Shown here piece by piece: positions 17,775 to 27,185 of a stretch of 64,000 bases of DNA. The position numbers were made by a program, and so were the translations under genes. The notes beneath the pieces are model-generated. The model was not told the DNA's origin, searched no databases, and worked only from the letters and a program-made list of their open reading frames with translations. This DNA comes from JAAYHV01 sp035268985. GTDB taxonomy: Bacteria > Bacillota > Clostridia > Peptostreptococcales > Anaerovoracaceae. The stretch covers positions 1-64,000 of the forward strand of contig DATFJV010000078.1 of the NCBI GenBank assembly GCA_035268985.1. The letters are read 5' to 3'. The first letter of the stretch is position 1; every line of letters begins with the position of its first letter.

Positions 17775-18269
17775 CTATGCTCTGCCTTTAATTTCTTCTA
17801 GAACTTTAACAACAGAAGCTTTAGTTAAATTGCCATAAGTTTCATCACCTTCAGCAGTTTTAACCATCATAACAGGTGCTAAAGAACAGCATCCTAAACA
17901 TGCTACGTTATTGATAGTAAAAATACCGTCTTCTGTAGTCTCTCCATCTTGTATACCTAAGTAGTCACATATTGATTCTTCAATCGACTCTGAGCCGTTA
18001 ACATGACATGCAGTACCTTGGCAAAGCATAATTAAATTCTCACCAATAGGTTCTAATCTAAACTGCGTATAAAAAGTAGCTACTCCATATATTTTCGCAG
18101 GTCTAACACCTGTTGCCTCAGAAATGTAGTTTATAGCATCTAATGATAAATAACCATAAATTTCCTGAGCCTGTTGTAAGATAGTAATTAAACTACCAGG
18201 CACCTTAGCATACTTATCCAATACAGGCTTTAATTCCTCGAATTGGCATTGTAAACATCTCTCCTCCAT
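17775..18269 (-). CDS. NuoE-like [2Fe-2S] subunit (HydC/StnC type)
   Basis: The 164-residue thioredoxin-fold ferredoxin has the NuoE cluster ligands CQGTAC (Cys83, Cys88) and CLGCC (Cys124, Cys128), plus the N-terminal helical domain with GYLSLDAINYIS and KIYGVATFYTQF. It normally stabilises the NuoF-like subunit and relays electrons. It is the first gene of the operon, behind GGAGGATT and a strong promoter (18308-18336). Confidence 0.95.
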   Translation of the reverse strand: MEERCLQCQFEELKPVLDKYAKVPGSLITILQQAQEIYGYLSLDAINYISEATGVRPAKIYGVATFYTQFRLEPIGENLIMLCQGTACHVNGSESIEESICDYLGIQDGETTEDGIFTINNVACLGCCSLAPVMMVKTAEGDETYGNLTKASVVKVLEEIKGRA

Positions 18270-18307
18270 ATAATCCTCCTATTTAATATCATAAAAATAC
18301 ATTTTTA

Positions 18308-18336
18308 ATTATAGCAAATATATATTTAAATATCAA
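18308..18336 (-). promoter_or_regulatory. Promoter of the Stn-like operon
   Basis: On the minus strand TTGATA (18336-18331) and TATAAT (18313-18308) are 17 bp apart, with TG one base ahead of the -10 (extended -10). The first gene starts about 40 bp downstream. Confidence 0.85.
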
Positions 18337-18373
18337 CGAATATATTTGAAATACATCGTTTATTATTTAACTT

Positions 18374-18398
18374 AAAAAGACAGCTATACTGCCTTTTT
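18374..18398 (-). terminator. Terminator overlapping the stop codon of the DMT permease gene
   Basis: On the minus strand AAAAAGGCAG and CTGTCTTTTT pair over 10 bp (one G-U) around a 5-base loop containing the TAG stop, so the last codons of the gene form half the stem. Confidence 0.75.
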
Positions 18399-19280
18399 GA
18401 ACAATTTTTCAATATTAGTTTCCATAATTAGTATACTAATAAACATAAGCCCACCGCCTAAATAACCCCGGGTAGAAAGAACCTCTCCAGCTAGCAAAAA
18501 TGCTGCTATAGCAGCAAAGACAGGTTCAAAAGAAAACATTATCCCTGCATGGGAAGCCGTCGTATATTGTTGTGCTATGGACTGAGCTATAAAAGCTATT
18601 CCTGTGCATACAAGTGATAGAAAAATCACAGATATCCAGACTGATTTTGCCACAGGCAAAGCCGGTGACTCAAATCCAAATGCTAAAATAGTGAAAAATA
18701 AACCTGTGAAGCCCATTTGAAATATACCTAAATGTAAAGCTTTCACATTTTCTTTTCTTACCGCCCTATCCACCAATATTAACTGTACCGAACAAGCAAA
18801 GGCACATAGTATACATAAAAAATCACCGAGAAAAGTCTCTTTATTAATGGAGAAATTCTCTTTTAATGTCATCAACACGATACCTGTAAAACATATTATT
18901 AAAACTATAAAAAGTTTTTTGCTAGGTTTAGTTTTAGTTAATATATATTCTAAAGTTGGTGTTATAATAACATTTAAAGCTATTAAAAATCCTATATTTG
19001 TTAAATTAGTATATTTTACCGCTTCAGTTGCAAGGGTGTACATAACTGTAACTATTATTCCTATTAGTGCACCATATTTAATGGTGTCTATGCTTATATT
19101 ATTTATTTTTTTACGCAATAATATAATCGAAACTAAAAAAGCTACACCAAATCTATATGCGTTAAGTGTAAATGTTCCCATTTCATTCAAGCTTAAATCC
19201 ATCATATAATATGATACACCCCAACTAAATGTTACTGCTAATATCATGCAATCAGCTAAAAATTGTTTTTTATTTTCCAT
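18384..19280 (-). CDS. EamA/DMT-superfamily permease
   Basis: The 298-residue integral membrane protein has about ten transmembrane segments in two EamA repeats (for example LAVTFSWGVSYYMMDLSL in the first, FLSLVCTGIAFIAQSIAQQY in the second). Members export or import amino acids, nucleosides or other metabolites; the substrate cannot be told. It starts 7 bp after holA and may be cotranscribed with comEC-holA. A terminator overlaps its stop codon. Confidence 0.9.
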   Translation of the reverse strand: MENKKQFLADCMILAVTFSWGVSYYMMDLSLNEMGTFTLNAYRFGVAFLVSIILLRKKINNISIDTIKYGALIGIIVTVMYTLATEAVKYTNLTNIGFLIALNVIITPTLEYILTKTKPSKKLFIVLIICFTGIVLMTLKENFSINKETFLGDFLCILCAFACSVQLILVDRAVRKENVKALHLGIFQMGFTGLFFTILAFGFESPALPVAKSVWISVIFLSLVCTGIAFIAQSIAQQYTTASHAGIMFSFEPVFAAIAAFLLAGEVLSTRGYLGGGLMFISILIMETNIEKLFKKAV

Positions 19281-19287
19281 TTATCCC

Positions 19288-20340
19288 TCACTTTAATTCG
19301 GATATAAAAACTGGCAGAGCCAAATCTTCACTAATTTGACCGGTTTTAATCATTTTATCTATATTATATACTCTTACCAATGCTTGCTTTAATTCGTTAA
19401 GATTAAAATTCTTAGATGCTTTATAAGCCTTATCGAACCTATATCTGTTTATTTTTAGTTCTTTTTCTATTTGATACGGTGTCATATCAATTTCTTCCAT
19501 TGATTTGATGTCATATATTATTTCAAATTGAGCAATCACTAGACCAATTATTTGAAAAGCACTTTCATTATTGTTCAATTTATTTATTGTTATATTCATG
19601 GCTTTTTTTATATCTCTATTACACATCGAATCTATTAAATTAAAAATATATGTATCTTCTGTTCCTAAAACAGCTAAGTTTATATCCCTTTCAGAAAGTG
19701 TATTACCTTCCGTTAAAACTGTTATCTTTTCAATATCACTATTTAAATCGATAAGTTTATAGCTACTATCTTTATTCATGTAACCTGAAACATTTATTAC
19801 ATAATCTATTAATTTATTTTCATAGACCAACTTATTATTATCAAATCTCTTTTTTATAAAACCTCTTAATTCTTTTATGTCTAGCTTAACAAATTCAAAA
19901 CATTGCGAAATCTTTTTTACTTTTTTGCCTAAACTATTTAATTCTTGCTGTTTTTCGCCATCCAAGTAAAAAACTATAATTGAATTTGAATCATATCCTT
20001 TCAAATAATTAATAAGTTTTTCTTCTTCTTTGTCACCAAAACCTTTTACATTTTTTTGATATAAAGGAGAATAATTCCTTATAAGAACTACCCTTTTATC
20101 AGAAAACATGGAATAAGTATCAGAATTCATAATAATATCTTCTACACTAGTCACATCTCCATCTAGTTTGGTTAAATCCAATGCTTTATATTCATCATTT
20201 ATATATCTGTTAACAATATTATTAATAGCCCAATTTATTAAGAAACTTTCACTGCCCATTAATAAAACAACTTTATTCAGTTGCTTTTTTGTCACAATTC
20301 TATTAAAATCTCTAAATCCTAATTCGGTCTTACTTAACAT
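19288..20340 (-). CDS. holA: DNA polymerase III delta subunit (clamp loader)
   Basis: The 350-residue clamp-loader wrench subunit opens the beta clamp. It has VLLMGSESFLINWAIN near the N-terminus, DLTKLDGD, and the C-terminal helical domain with NELKQALVRVYNIDKMIKTG, which is typical of HolA. The start at 20340 is preferred over 20346 since GAGG lies 6 bp upstream. comEC-holA is a widespread arrangement in Firmicutes; here the gene follows comEC by about 10 bp. Confidence 0.95.
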   Translation of the reverse strand: MLSKTELGFRDFNRIVTKKQLNKVVLLMGSESFLINWAINNIVNRYINDEYKALDLTKLDGDVTSVEDIIMNSDTYSMFSDKRVVLIRNYSPLYQKNVKGFGDKEEEKLINYLKGYDSNSIIVFYLDGEKQQELNSLGKKVKKISQCFEFVKLDIKELRGFIKKRFDNNKLVYENKLIDYVINVSGYMNKDSSYKLIDLNSDIEKITVLTEGNTLSERDINLAVLGTEDTYIFNLIDSMCNRDIKKAMNITINKLNNNESAFQIIGLVIAQFEIIYDIKSMEEIDMTPYQIEKELKINRYRFDKAYKASKNFNLNELKQALVRVYNIDKMIKTGQISEDLALPVFISELK

Positions 20341-20349
20341 ACTCATCCT

Positions 20350-22599
20350 CTATATCATTTTTTTTATATAGTATTTCCCATTTTTAATATCTATTCCTAT
20401 AGCCCCGTCTAAATCGTTTCTAAATACCATTATATCTTTTTTATACAACTTTTCAATGGTATTATCTGCAGGATGTTCATAATTATTTTTGCCTACTTGA
20501 ATAATCGCCACTTTCGGTTCAACTACATTCAAAAATTCATCCGTGGTGCTGCTTTTACTACCATGATGGCACACCTTTAATATGTCGCATTTTAATTTAT
20601 CCGTATCTTCATAGTATTTAAGCATTTCTTTTTCTCCTTGGGCTAATAGATCTCCTGTTATTAAAATATCTACACCTTCATACTTTAGTTTAATCACCAT
20701 ATTCACCTTATTTTCATCTTCCAAATCAAATGAATCGCCTTCACTTAATATTGGCCATAATATTTCTATGTAAATTTCTTTTCCTAATACTATTTTATCT
20801 CCTACTTTTAAATATCTATCACTTTCAATGATTGGCATATATCCTTCAAAAACCATTAGCTTATCAATTAAGTATATTTCCTTAAGCTCACTTACACCTT
20901 TAAAATGATCCATATGTAAATGAGTTGGTATTGCCATATCAAGATTAAATACTCCATTTTTTAATAAATATGGCTTTAAAACCATTTGACCTATGTTTTT
21001 CATATAATGTCCCCCGCCATCTATCAAAACATTAAGTTCATCAGTTCTAATATGAATTCCATCACCCTGCCCTACGTCAATGAATACAACTTCATCATCT
21101 TTGAAATCATTTTTTGTTATAAGATGTATTGGTATAGAAATTAACATTGTTAAAAGAATTATAGAAATAACAAAAGTATTTTTTTTTCTTTTAATCAATA
21201 CGATAAAGGTTTCAGAGGTTATAAATAGAATTATTATATAATATATAAAAATCATTGCGAAGTTTAAGGTAATAACATCAACTATCAAATTGTTATATTT
21301 ATATATGATATCATTTAAATATATTATTAACTCTGAAATTGATATTGCCACCTTACTTATTACTATTAGTTTAAACCCAGTAATTGTAAATATTAATAGA
21401 TGAATTATTATAATAGGCATTAATACTGCAACGATAGGGACTATTATTAGATTTGCTATTGGAGAAATTAAGGAAATATAATTCATTTCATAAGCAATAA
21501 TTGGCATAAGCGTAATTTGAGCAGCTAAAATAGTACTTAAATAATTACCTACATATATTTTTAACTTAGGAGTTACAAAACATATTCCCAAAACTGCTAT
21601 AAATGATAACTTAAACCCTATATTAAAAATTATATATGGATTCATTATAGAAAATACCATAAATGCTAATGTTAAGGCAGCTAATGTATCGAATCTTCTA
21701 TCATAATAATATGAAATCATATTTAGCATTACCATAAAAATTGCTCTACAGCATGATGGTGGCCACATAGTCATAGTTCCATATGAAAGTAATATCAATA
21801 AAAATACCAAACCATAAATTTTTCTTCTATTACCTCTTATTATTACTAAAAAAAATCCATATACTATACCAATATGAAGACCACTTACTGCCAAAATATG
21901 AGAAATCCCATTTGCTTTAAATTTCTCATAGATTTCATCTTTCATGCAATTCTTGTCGCCAAATACAAGCCCACCAATTATGCCTCTATCTTCATATACA
22001 TCTAAAAATTCATACCGTCTTTTTATTAGATTTTGTTTGAACTTATCTAATATATTTCCATTATCCTTTAAAACCATGTTGTCAATATATTGAATTCTAC
22101 ATATGCTTTTTGATTTTAAATAAAGCCTGTAATTAAAACATCCTGGATTCCTCTGAGTATCCGGTGTTACTATTTCACCACTAATTAAATATTCGCCACC
22201 TATAACATCACATACTTCATTGTAACTCTCATAATAGCCAATAACTTTTAAATCTAAAGCCTTTGGCTTTATTGTTAATTGATATAACCCTTCTTCCTTT
22301 AATATAATATCGGTAATCTCACCTACATAGCTATCCCTATCTTCATAAAAAAATTCATCCACCTTTAAATATTTTATATGTTCATTGAAAAATAACAATG
22401 CTCCAAATAATAATGATAAAAAAATTGCTATAAATTGTTTCTTCGTTAATTTCCTTTTTCTATATAAAACATAATTTGTAACTAATATAAATACAATTAT
22501 TATAGATGTAAATAAGACTTCTTTTAACTCCAATATTGAATACATTAAAATATAGGATGTAAGGATTATCAATCCTATTATAAATAATTTTCTTCTCAT
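20350..22599 (-). CDS. comEC: DNA internalization competence protein ComEC
   Basis: The 749-residue membrane channel is for single-strand DNA uptake. It contains N-terminal membrane helices, a DUF4131-like soluble segment (about 80-180), the Competence multi-helix domain with AVSGLHIGIVYG and GTMTMWPPSCCRA, and a C-terminal metallo-beta-lactamase domain with VFIDVGQGDG and THLHMDH. The start at 22599 (MRRKLF) follows AAGG at 7 bp; the GTG two codons earlier is less likely. DprA is encoded at 51283-52131, so at least two competence-type proteins are present. Confidence 0.95.
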   Translation of the reverse strand: MRRKLFIIGLIILTSYILMYSILELKEVLFTSIIIVFILVTNYVLYRKRKLTKKQFIAIFLSLLFGALLFFNEHIKYLKVDEFFYEDRDSYVGEITDIILKEEGLYQLTIKPKALDLKVIGYYESYNEVCDVIGGEYLISGEIVTPDTQRNPGCFNYRLYLKSKSICRIQYIDNMVLKDNGNILDKFKQNLIKRRYEFLDVYEDRGIIGGLVFGDKNCMKDEIYEKFKANGISHILAVSGLHIGIVYGFFLVIIRGNRRKIYGLVFLLILLSYGTMTMWPPSCCRAIFMVMLNMISYYYDRRFDTLAALTLAFMVFSIMNPYIIFNIGFKLSFIAVLGICFVTPKLKIYVGNYLSTILAAQITLMPIIAYEMNYISLISPIANLIIVPIVAVLMPIIIIHLLIFTITGFKLIVISKVAISISELIIYLNDIIYKYNNLIVDVITLNFAMIFIYYIIILFITSETFIVLIKRKKNTFVISIILLTMLISIPIHLITKNDFKDDEVVFIDVGQGDGIHIRTDELNVLIDGGGHYMKNIGQMVLKPYLLKNGVFNLDMAIPTHLHMDHFKGVSELKEIYLIDKLMVFEGYMPIIESDRYLKVGDKIVLGKEIYIEILWPILSEGDSFDLEDENKVNMVIKLKYEGVDILITGDLLAQGEKEMLKYYEDTDKLKCDILKVCHHGSKSSTTDEFLNVVEPKVAIIQVGKNNYEHPADNTIEKLYKKDIMVFRNDLDGAIGIDIKNGKYYIKKMI

Positions 22600-22701
22600 A
22601 CACACACCTTGCTTTTAATCTTCACACTATTAATATACTATCAATCTAATTATTAAGATTCAATTAAATTAATTATATATATGTAAAATGCAAGCATTTT
22701 A

Positions 22702-22710
22702 TGGTATAAT
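22702..22710 (+). promoter_or_regulatory. Extended -10 promoter of the PBP1 gene
   Basis: TGGTATAAT is a consensus extended -10; the -35 position (about 22682) holds only a weak TGTAAA. The gene starts 30 bp downstream after AAGGAGG. Confidence 0.65.
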
Positions 22711-22739
22711 CCATATATCTATGCAAGGAGGTAATAACA

Positions 22740-25700
22740 TTGACTGATAAAGGTAAAGATAAGAAAAAAGAAATAGATGATTTTCTAGTAAAATTTGAAG
22801 AAGAAGATAATAATGATTCTCTCGAAGAACTTGAAATAATAGAAAAACCATCTAAAAAGAAAAAAGTTCAAAATAAAGATAAAAAAGAAAAGAAACAAAA
22901 AAAAGATAAGATAAAAAAAGCAAAAGAAAACACTGGCAAAAGGAAATTCAGTATTGCCGGCTTTTTTAGGTTAGAAAATGACTACTATGTGGAAAGCGAA
23001 GACAAAAAAGTAATGGTAAACGGTAAAATGAAGCGCAATAAAAAATACAGAGCAAACATCAAGCACATTTTATTAACAATCCTGGCTATATTCATAATAT
23101 GCTTTTTAGTGGGCGTGGGTTATTTATTTAATCTAATTCACAACGCACCCGATATCGAACCTGCACATATGTATGATATGATTTCTGAAACATCAATAAT
23201 TTACGATGACCAAGGAGAAAAGCTTGATAGTGTATTTGCAAATGCCAATAGAACTATTGTCGAATATGACCAACTTCCTGAGGATTTAGTAAATTCCTTT
23301 GTTGCCTTAGAAGATAAAACCTTCTGGGATCATAATGGTTTTAACTGGATAAGAATAATAGGTGCCATCAAAGAATCTGTTTTTGGTGGTGGTCAAATAA
23401 GCGGCACAAGTACTATAACCCAGCAGCTTGCTCGTAATGTATATCTACCTGATGTAATGTCTGATCGTGACATGAATAGGAAGATAATAGAAGCATACTA
23501 TGCTTATGAAATAGAAAAAGTACTTACTAAAGAACAAATTTTAGAAGCATATCTAAATACAATATACTTAGGTTATGGTTGCCATGGCGTACAAACAGCA
23601 TCACAGTCGTATTTTAGTAAAAACGTTCAAGATTTAAATCTAATAGAATGTGCTTCTTTAGCTGCACTGCCTCAAGCACCTGACTACTTTTCATTAATCA
23701 AGTACGTAAGCAATGATGAATTAACTGAAGAAAGTCAAAACATACTCAAAAGGGGTGACTCTGGTTCTTATGTTTGGAATGACTTATCTAAGGGTAGGCG
23801 TGATCTTACTCTTAAACTTATGTATGGCCAAGGTTATATTAGTGAAGAAGTGTATAACGAAAACGTAGATATCAGCATTGTCGATGTATTAAATCCATAT
23901 TTTGATGAATCAAATTCTTATACATCATATTTTACAGATTACTTAATAAAAACAGTTATACAAGATATGATGGAAGAATATAATTTGACATATAGCGAAG
24001 CTCATTCTAGGGTATATGATGGCGGTTTACAAATACATTCTACTTTGGATACACAAGCCCAAGGTATAATAGAAAAAGAATTTGAAAATAGAAACAACTT
24101 CCCTTACCTAGTAAGTGTTCGTAAAGATTCAGATGGAAATATAATATCTCCTCAAAATGATATTATGATGTACTCCTTTGATTCATTTTTCACAGATGAA
24201 GGCATCTTCAAATTCAAAGAGGATGAATATAAATTAAATGATGATGGTTCAATAACTATTATGAATGGAACTAGATTTAATATATATAATACTACTGTAG
24301 GTGGTGAACCTGATTACAGCTGGGAATTTAAAAACATGTATGTATACGAAGGTGCATATTATTCTATTCCTGGTGGATTCATAAATGTACCTAAAGGATA
24401 TAAATCTAGAGATGAAGATAATAACCTAGTTTTATCTGCTGAATTTTCAGAAGATTACCCAGAGTTCTTTACTGAGTTAGATGGTACACTAGCCCTTTCA
24501 TCAGATTCATATTCATTAGGGCAAAAAGTTATACAGCCACAAGCTGCTATGGCCATTACTGAAGTTGGCACTGGTCAAGTAAAAGCATTAGTTGGTGGTA
24601 GAGAAATCGACGGTAGAATGTTATATAATAGAGCAGTTAATCCAAGACAGCCAGGATCTTCAATAAAACCTTTAGCTGTTTATTCGGCAGCACTACAAAA
24701 GAGTTATGAATTAGCAGAAAATGGTGAATTATTTCCATTTGTAGATTTTGATAACTGTGGTCAAGGCACTGAACTTTATGGCAGATATTTAACTGCAGGT
24801 TCAATAATAGATGATGAACCCCTATATACTTCTAGCGGTAGTCTATGGCCTAAAAACTCATATAGCGGGTATAAAGGTCTTATGACCATGAGAAGAGGGT
24901 TACAACTATCGGTTAATGTTATAGCTGTTAAAATTTGGCAACAAGTTGGTGCTGAATTCTCTGCAAATTTAGTGGAAAATTTTGGTATAAGTACATTGGA
25001 CACTGAAGGAGATGTTAGTGACTTAAATCCTGCAGCATTAGCTTTAGGAGGTATGACTCAGGGAGTTACCCCTCTTGATATGTCAGCTGCTTATTGCGCT
25101 TTCCCTAACGAAGGAATAGTTAAAAGTCCTGTTCTTTATACTAAAGTATATAACAGGAATGATGAAGAAATATTAAGTTCAGTATCTGAAGCTACTAAAG
25201 CATTAAATGAAGGTGTAGCATTCATAATGACTAATATGCTTAAATCTGTAATTACTGATGGTATAGCCGGACCTGCTGGAATATCTGGTGTCCAAGCCGG
25301 TGGTAAAACTGGAACTACTTCAAATGAATATGATATTTGGTTTGATGGATTCACTCCTAGCTATGCAGCTTCAGTTTGGATCGGAACCGATGTAAATATG
25401 AAGCTATCCAGCATGAGTGGCATGGCCGCTCGTTTATGGGGAAGAATAATGAACCAAATCCCAGCAGCTAAAGAAGGTACTTATGCAGAAATGCCTTCAA
25501 ATGTAATGTATTCAGGAGGCGAATACTATACATCAGGTACTGCAGGTGGTCCTAGCCTAAGTTCTCTTACAAAAACTGTAACAGTGGATGCTGAAACTGG
25601 CTATTTAGCGACACCGTATACGCCAAACACTAAACAAGTCATCGGATATGATAGGCCTTATGAAAACCGAACAACCAAATACTTTAAAGACGGTGGGGTA

Positions 25701-25895
25701 TTACCAGTTTATTATAGCTATAAATATAATCCAGACCCTAGTATATATCCAATATCCCCAGATGAAACATGGGTGCCTTTCACCATTCCAGAACCTGAAG
25801 AACCTGAGGAACCTGAAACACCTGAGGAGCCTGAAACACCTGAGGAGCCTGAAACACCTGAAGAGCCTGAAACACCTGAAGATTCTTCTGAATAA
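22740..25895 (+). CDS. Class A penicillin-binding protein (glycosyltransferase/transpeptidase)
   Basis: The 1051-residue bifunctional enzyme polymerises and cross-links peptidoglycan. After a Lys/Glu-rich cytoplasmic tail (about 1-105) there is one membrane helix (about 108-132). The GT51 domain shows EDKTFWDHNGFNW and TSTITQQLARNVYL. The transpeptidase domain shows GSSIKP (SxxK Ser), SVN and KTGTTS. The C-terminus is a tandem Pro-Glu-Glu-Pro-Glu-Thr tail. The start is TTG at 22740, fixed by AAGGAGG 8 bp upstream. It stands alone between comEC and an IS remnant, and no terminator is visible after it. Confidence 0.95.
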   Translation: MTDKGKDKKKEIDDFLVKFEEEDNNDSLEELEIIEKPSKKKKVQNKDKKEKKQKKDKIKKAKENTGKRKFSIAGFFRLENDYYVESEDKKVMVNGKMKRNKKYRANIKHILLTILAIFIICFLVGVGYLFNLIHNAPDIEPAHMYDMISETSIIYDDQGEKLDSVFANANRTIVEYDQLPEDLVNSFVALEDKTFWDHNGFNWIRIIGAIKESVFGGGQISGTSTITQQLARNVYLPDVMSDRDMNRKIIEAYYAYEIEKVLTKEQILEAYLNTIYLGYGCHGVQTASQSYFSKNVQDLNLIECASLAALPQAPDYFSLIKYVSNDELTEESQNILKRGDSGSYVWNDLSKGRRDLTLKLMYGQGYISEEVYNENVDISIVDVLNPYFDESNSYTSYFTDYLIKTVIQDMMEEYNLTYSEAHSRVYDGGLQIHSTLDTQAQGIIEKEFENRNNFPYLVSVRKDSDGNIISPQNDIMMYSFDSFFTDEGIFKFKEDEYKLNDDGSITIMNGTRFNIYNTTVGGEPDYSWEFKNMYVYEGAYYSIPGGFINVPKGYKSRDEDNNLVLSAEFSEDYPEFFTELDGTLALSSDSYSLGQKVIQPQAAMAITEVGTGQVKALVGGREIDGRMLYNRAVNPRQPGSSIKPLAVYSAALQKSYELAENGELFPFVDFDNCGQGTELYGRYLTAGSIIDDEPLYTSSGSLWPKNSYSGYKGLMTMRRGLQLSVNVIAVKIWQQVGAEFSANLVENFGISTLDTEGDVSDLNPAALALGGMTQGVTPLDMSAAYCAFPNEGIVKSPVLYTKVYNRNDEEILSSVSEATKALNEGVAFIMTNMLKSVITDGIAGPAGISGVQAGGKTGTTSNEYDIWFDGFTPSYAASVWIGTDVNMKLSSMSGMAARLWGRIMNQIPAAKEGTYAEMPSNVMYSGGEYYTSGTAGGPSLSSLTKTVTVDAETGYLATPYTPNTKQVIGYDRPYENRTTKYFKDGGVLPVYYSYKYNPDPSIYPISPDETWVPFTIPEPEEPEEPETPEEPETPEEPETPEEPETPEDSSE
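25793..25880 (+). repeat. 18-bp tandem repeat encoding the Pro/Glu/Thr tail
   Basis: Roughly four copies of an 18-bp unit (encoding PEEPET) lie at the 3' end of the PBP gene, with one or two silent differences. Such tracts vary in copy number by slippage and probably form a wall-spanning spacer. Confidence 0.85.
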
Positions 25896-25961
25896 ATATA
25901 TATAAAAAAAGCTTGCAAAACTGAAGGGATCTACTGATTCCCAAAATGTTGGACTCTTTGA

Positions 25962-26130
25962 TTAAGCGACAGTTAAGGACTGGATTCTGTATTGCACAGG
26001 GCTCAGTCTTTTTAAATTGTGCTTAATCCTCTTATTGTTGTAGTAATAAATATATTATTCTAATTCATAAATTAATTGTTCAATTGATTTTAGTTCTTCC
26101 AGATAAAAGAATTCTTATAATCTCCAAGGT
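25962..26130 (-). pseudogene. IS3-family transposase OrfB, C-terminal fragment
   Basis: The minus strand reads EFFYLEELKSIEQLIYELE, a stop, then YIYYYNNKRIKHNLKRLSPV and QYRIQSLTVA ending at a natural stop. This is the standard C-terminus of IS3 OrfB (YYNNKRI...LSPVQYR). The upstream catalytic region is missing. Confidence 0.85.
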
Positions 26131-26164
26131 TTTTCATGCTCATACGTGGCCTCCTTACCCTTTA

Positions 26165-26449
26165 GCAGCTGTAGGATCTAATGGAATCCCAAACTTTACA
26201 GCAGATTCTTTCATTGATAAATGATTCTCATGCATATATTCTATACATTTACTTTAAAATCGCCCGTGTACGCTCCGATTTTTATTATCAGTCCTTCAGA
26301 ACCAAACTCGCTTTATCTCGCTATCCATCCTTATATAGTGGAGTTATTAATACCCGTTTTTTGCTGCATGAATAAAGCATTTAAACTCACAAGCACTACG
26401 TTTATAGCTTCTAGACGTTGTTCATCAGAATACTTTCTTTTTCTAGAAA
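26165..26449 (-). pseudogene. IS3-family transposase OrfA, broken
   Basis: Fragments in shifting frames read SRKRKYSDEQRLEAINVVL and later YMHENHLSMKESAVKFGIP, matching the two helix-turn-helix units of IS150-type OrfA. There are several stops and no usable start. Confidence 0.75.
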
Positions 26450-26451
26450 TA

Positions 26452-26495
26452 AAACTGCACCCCAAATGTTTTTACCAAACATTTGGGATGCAGTT
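26452..26495 (-). terminator. Strong hairpin terminator of the priA-rpe operon, formed at the IS end
   Basis: Arms of 19 bases (26453-26471 and 26477-26495) pair completely on the minus strand, with one G-U, around a 5-base loop. They are followed by TTTTATTT. It lies about 32 bp after the rpe stop, and one arm is the terminal inverted repeat of the IS remnant. Confidence 0.75.
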
Positions 26496-26526
26496 CAAAA
26501 TCCAAGTTCTTTTCAATTGCAATTTT

Positions 26527-27174
26527 TTATATACTCTTTAATTTTTTTATTCTCTTTGCTATGTCTTCTGCACCAAATACTGCAGAACCTGCAACAACTA
26601 TATCTACTCCTGCGGATTTAACTGCTTTTACGTTTCCCATGTTAATTCCTCCATCAATTTCGATTAAATATGAGTAATCATTTTCTTTACGTAATTTATT
26701 TAGCTCTTTAACTTTATTAATAGTACTTGGTATAAACTTTTGTCCGCCAAACCCTGGGTTTACAGACATAATTAGAATCATATCTACCTCATTTAATACT
26801 TCCGCTAATACACTAATAGGTGTAGCCGGATTAATAGATACCCCTACTTTAATTCCATGTTCTTTTATATTTTGTATAGTTCTATTTAAGTGCACACAAG
26901 CTTCCTGATGCACAGTTATATATTCTGTTTTTTCTGTTATAAAATCTTCTATATGTTTATCAGGATCTTCAATCATTAGATGTACATCGTATGATATATC
27001 CGTAATACCATTTAAACTTTTCATTACCACGGAACCATAACTAATGTTAGGAACAAAGTGTCCATCCATTACATCTATATGTAAATAATCAGCTCCTGCT
27101 TCAAATACGGTTTTTACATCATCCCCCAACTTTGAAAAGTCGGCTGATAATATAGATGGGGCTAATTTAATCAT
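26527..27174 (-). CDS. rpe: Ribulose-phosphate 3-epimerase
   Basis: The 215-residue TIM-barrel enzyme interconverts ribulose-5-phosphate and xylulose-5-phosphate. Motifs are LAPSILSADFSKLG at the N-terminus, HIDVMDGHFVPN (metal His/Asp), DVHLMIEDP, MSVNPGFGGQKFI and IDGGIN near the C-terminus. The start at 27174 (MIKLAPS) is chosen because GGAGG is 5 bp upstream; the ATG at 27186 overlaps that ribosome site. It is the last gene of the priA-rsgA operon, its usual place after rsgA in Firmicutes. Confidence 0.97.
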   Translation of the reverse strand: MIKLAPSILSADFSKLGDDVKTVFEAGADYLHIDVMDGHFVPNISYGSVVMKSLNGITDISYDVHLMIEDPDKHIEDFITEKTEYITVHQEACVHLNRTIQNIKEHGIKVGVSINPATPISVLAEVLNEVDMILIMSVNPGFGGQKFIPSTINKVKELNKLRKENDYSYLIEIDGGINMGNVKAVKSAGVDIVVAGSAVFGAEDIAKRIKKLKSI

Positions 27175-27185
27175 AAAATCCTCCA

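Larger units (their letters stand above)
25931..26495 (-). mobile_element. Decayed IS3-family (IS150-like) element
   Basis: The ends match as imperfect inverted repeats: TACTGATTCCCAAAATG at 25932 and, on the minus strand from 26495, AACTGCATCCCAAATG. Inside are fragments of OrfA (about 26165-26449) and the C-terminus of OrfB (about 25962-26130). Most of the DDE domain is gone, and stops and shifts are frequent. Nothing else is recognisable in this gap between the PBP gene and rpe. Confidence 0.8.
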
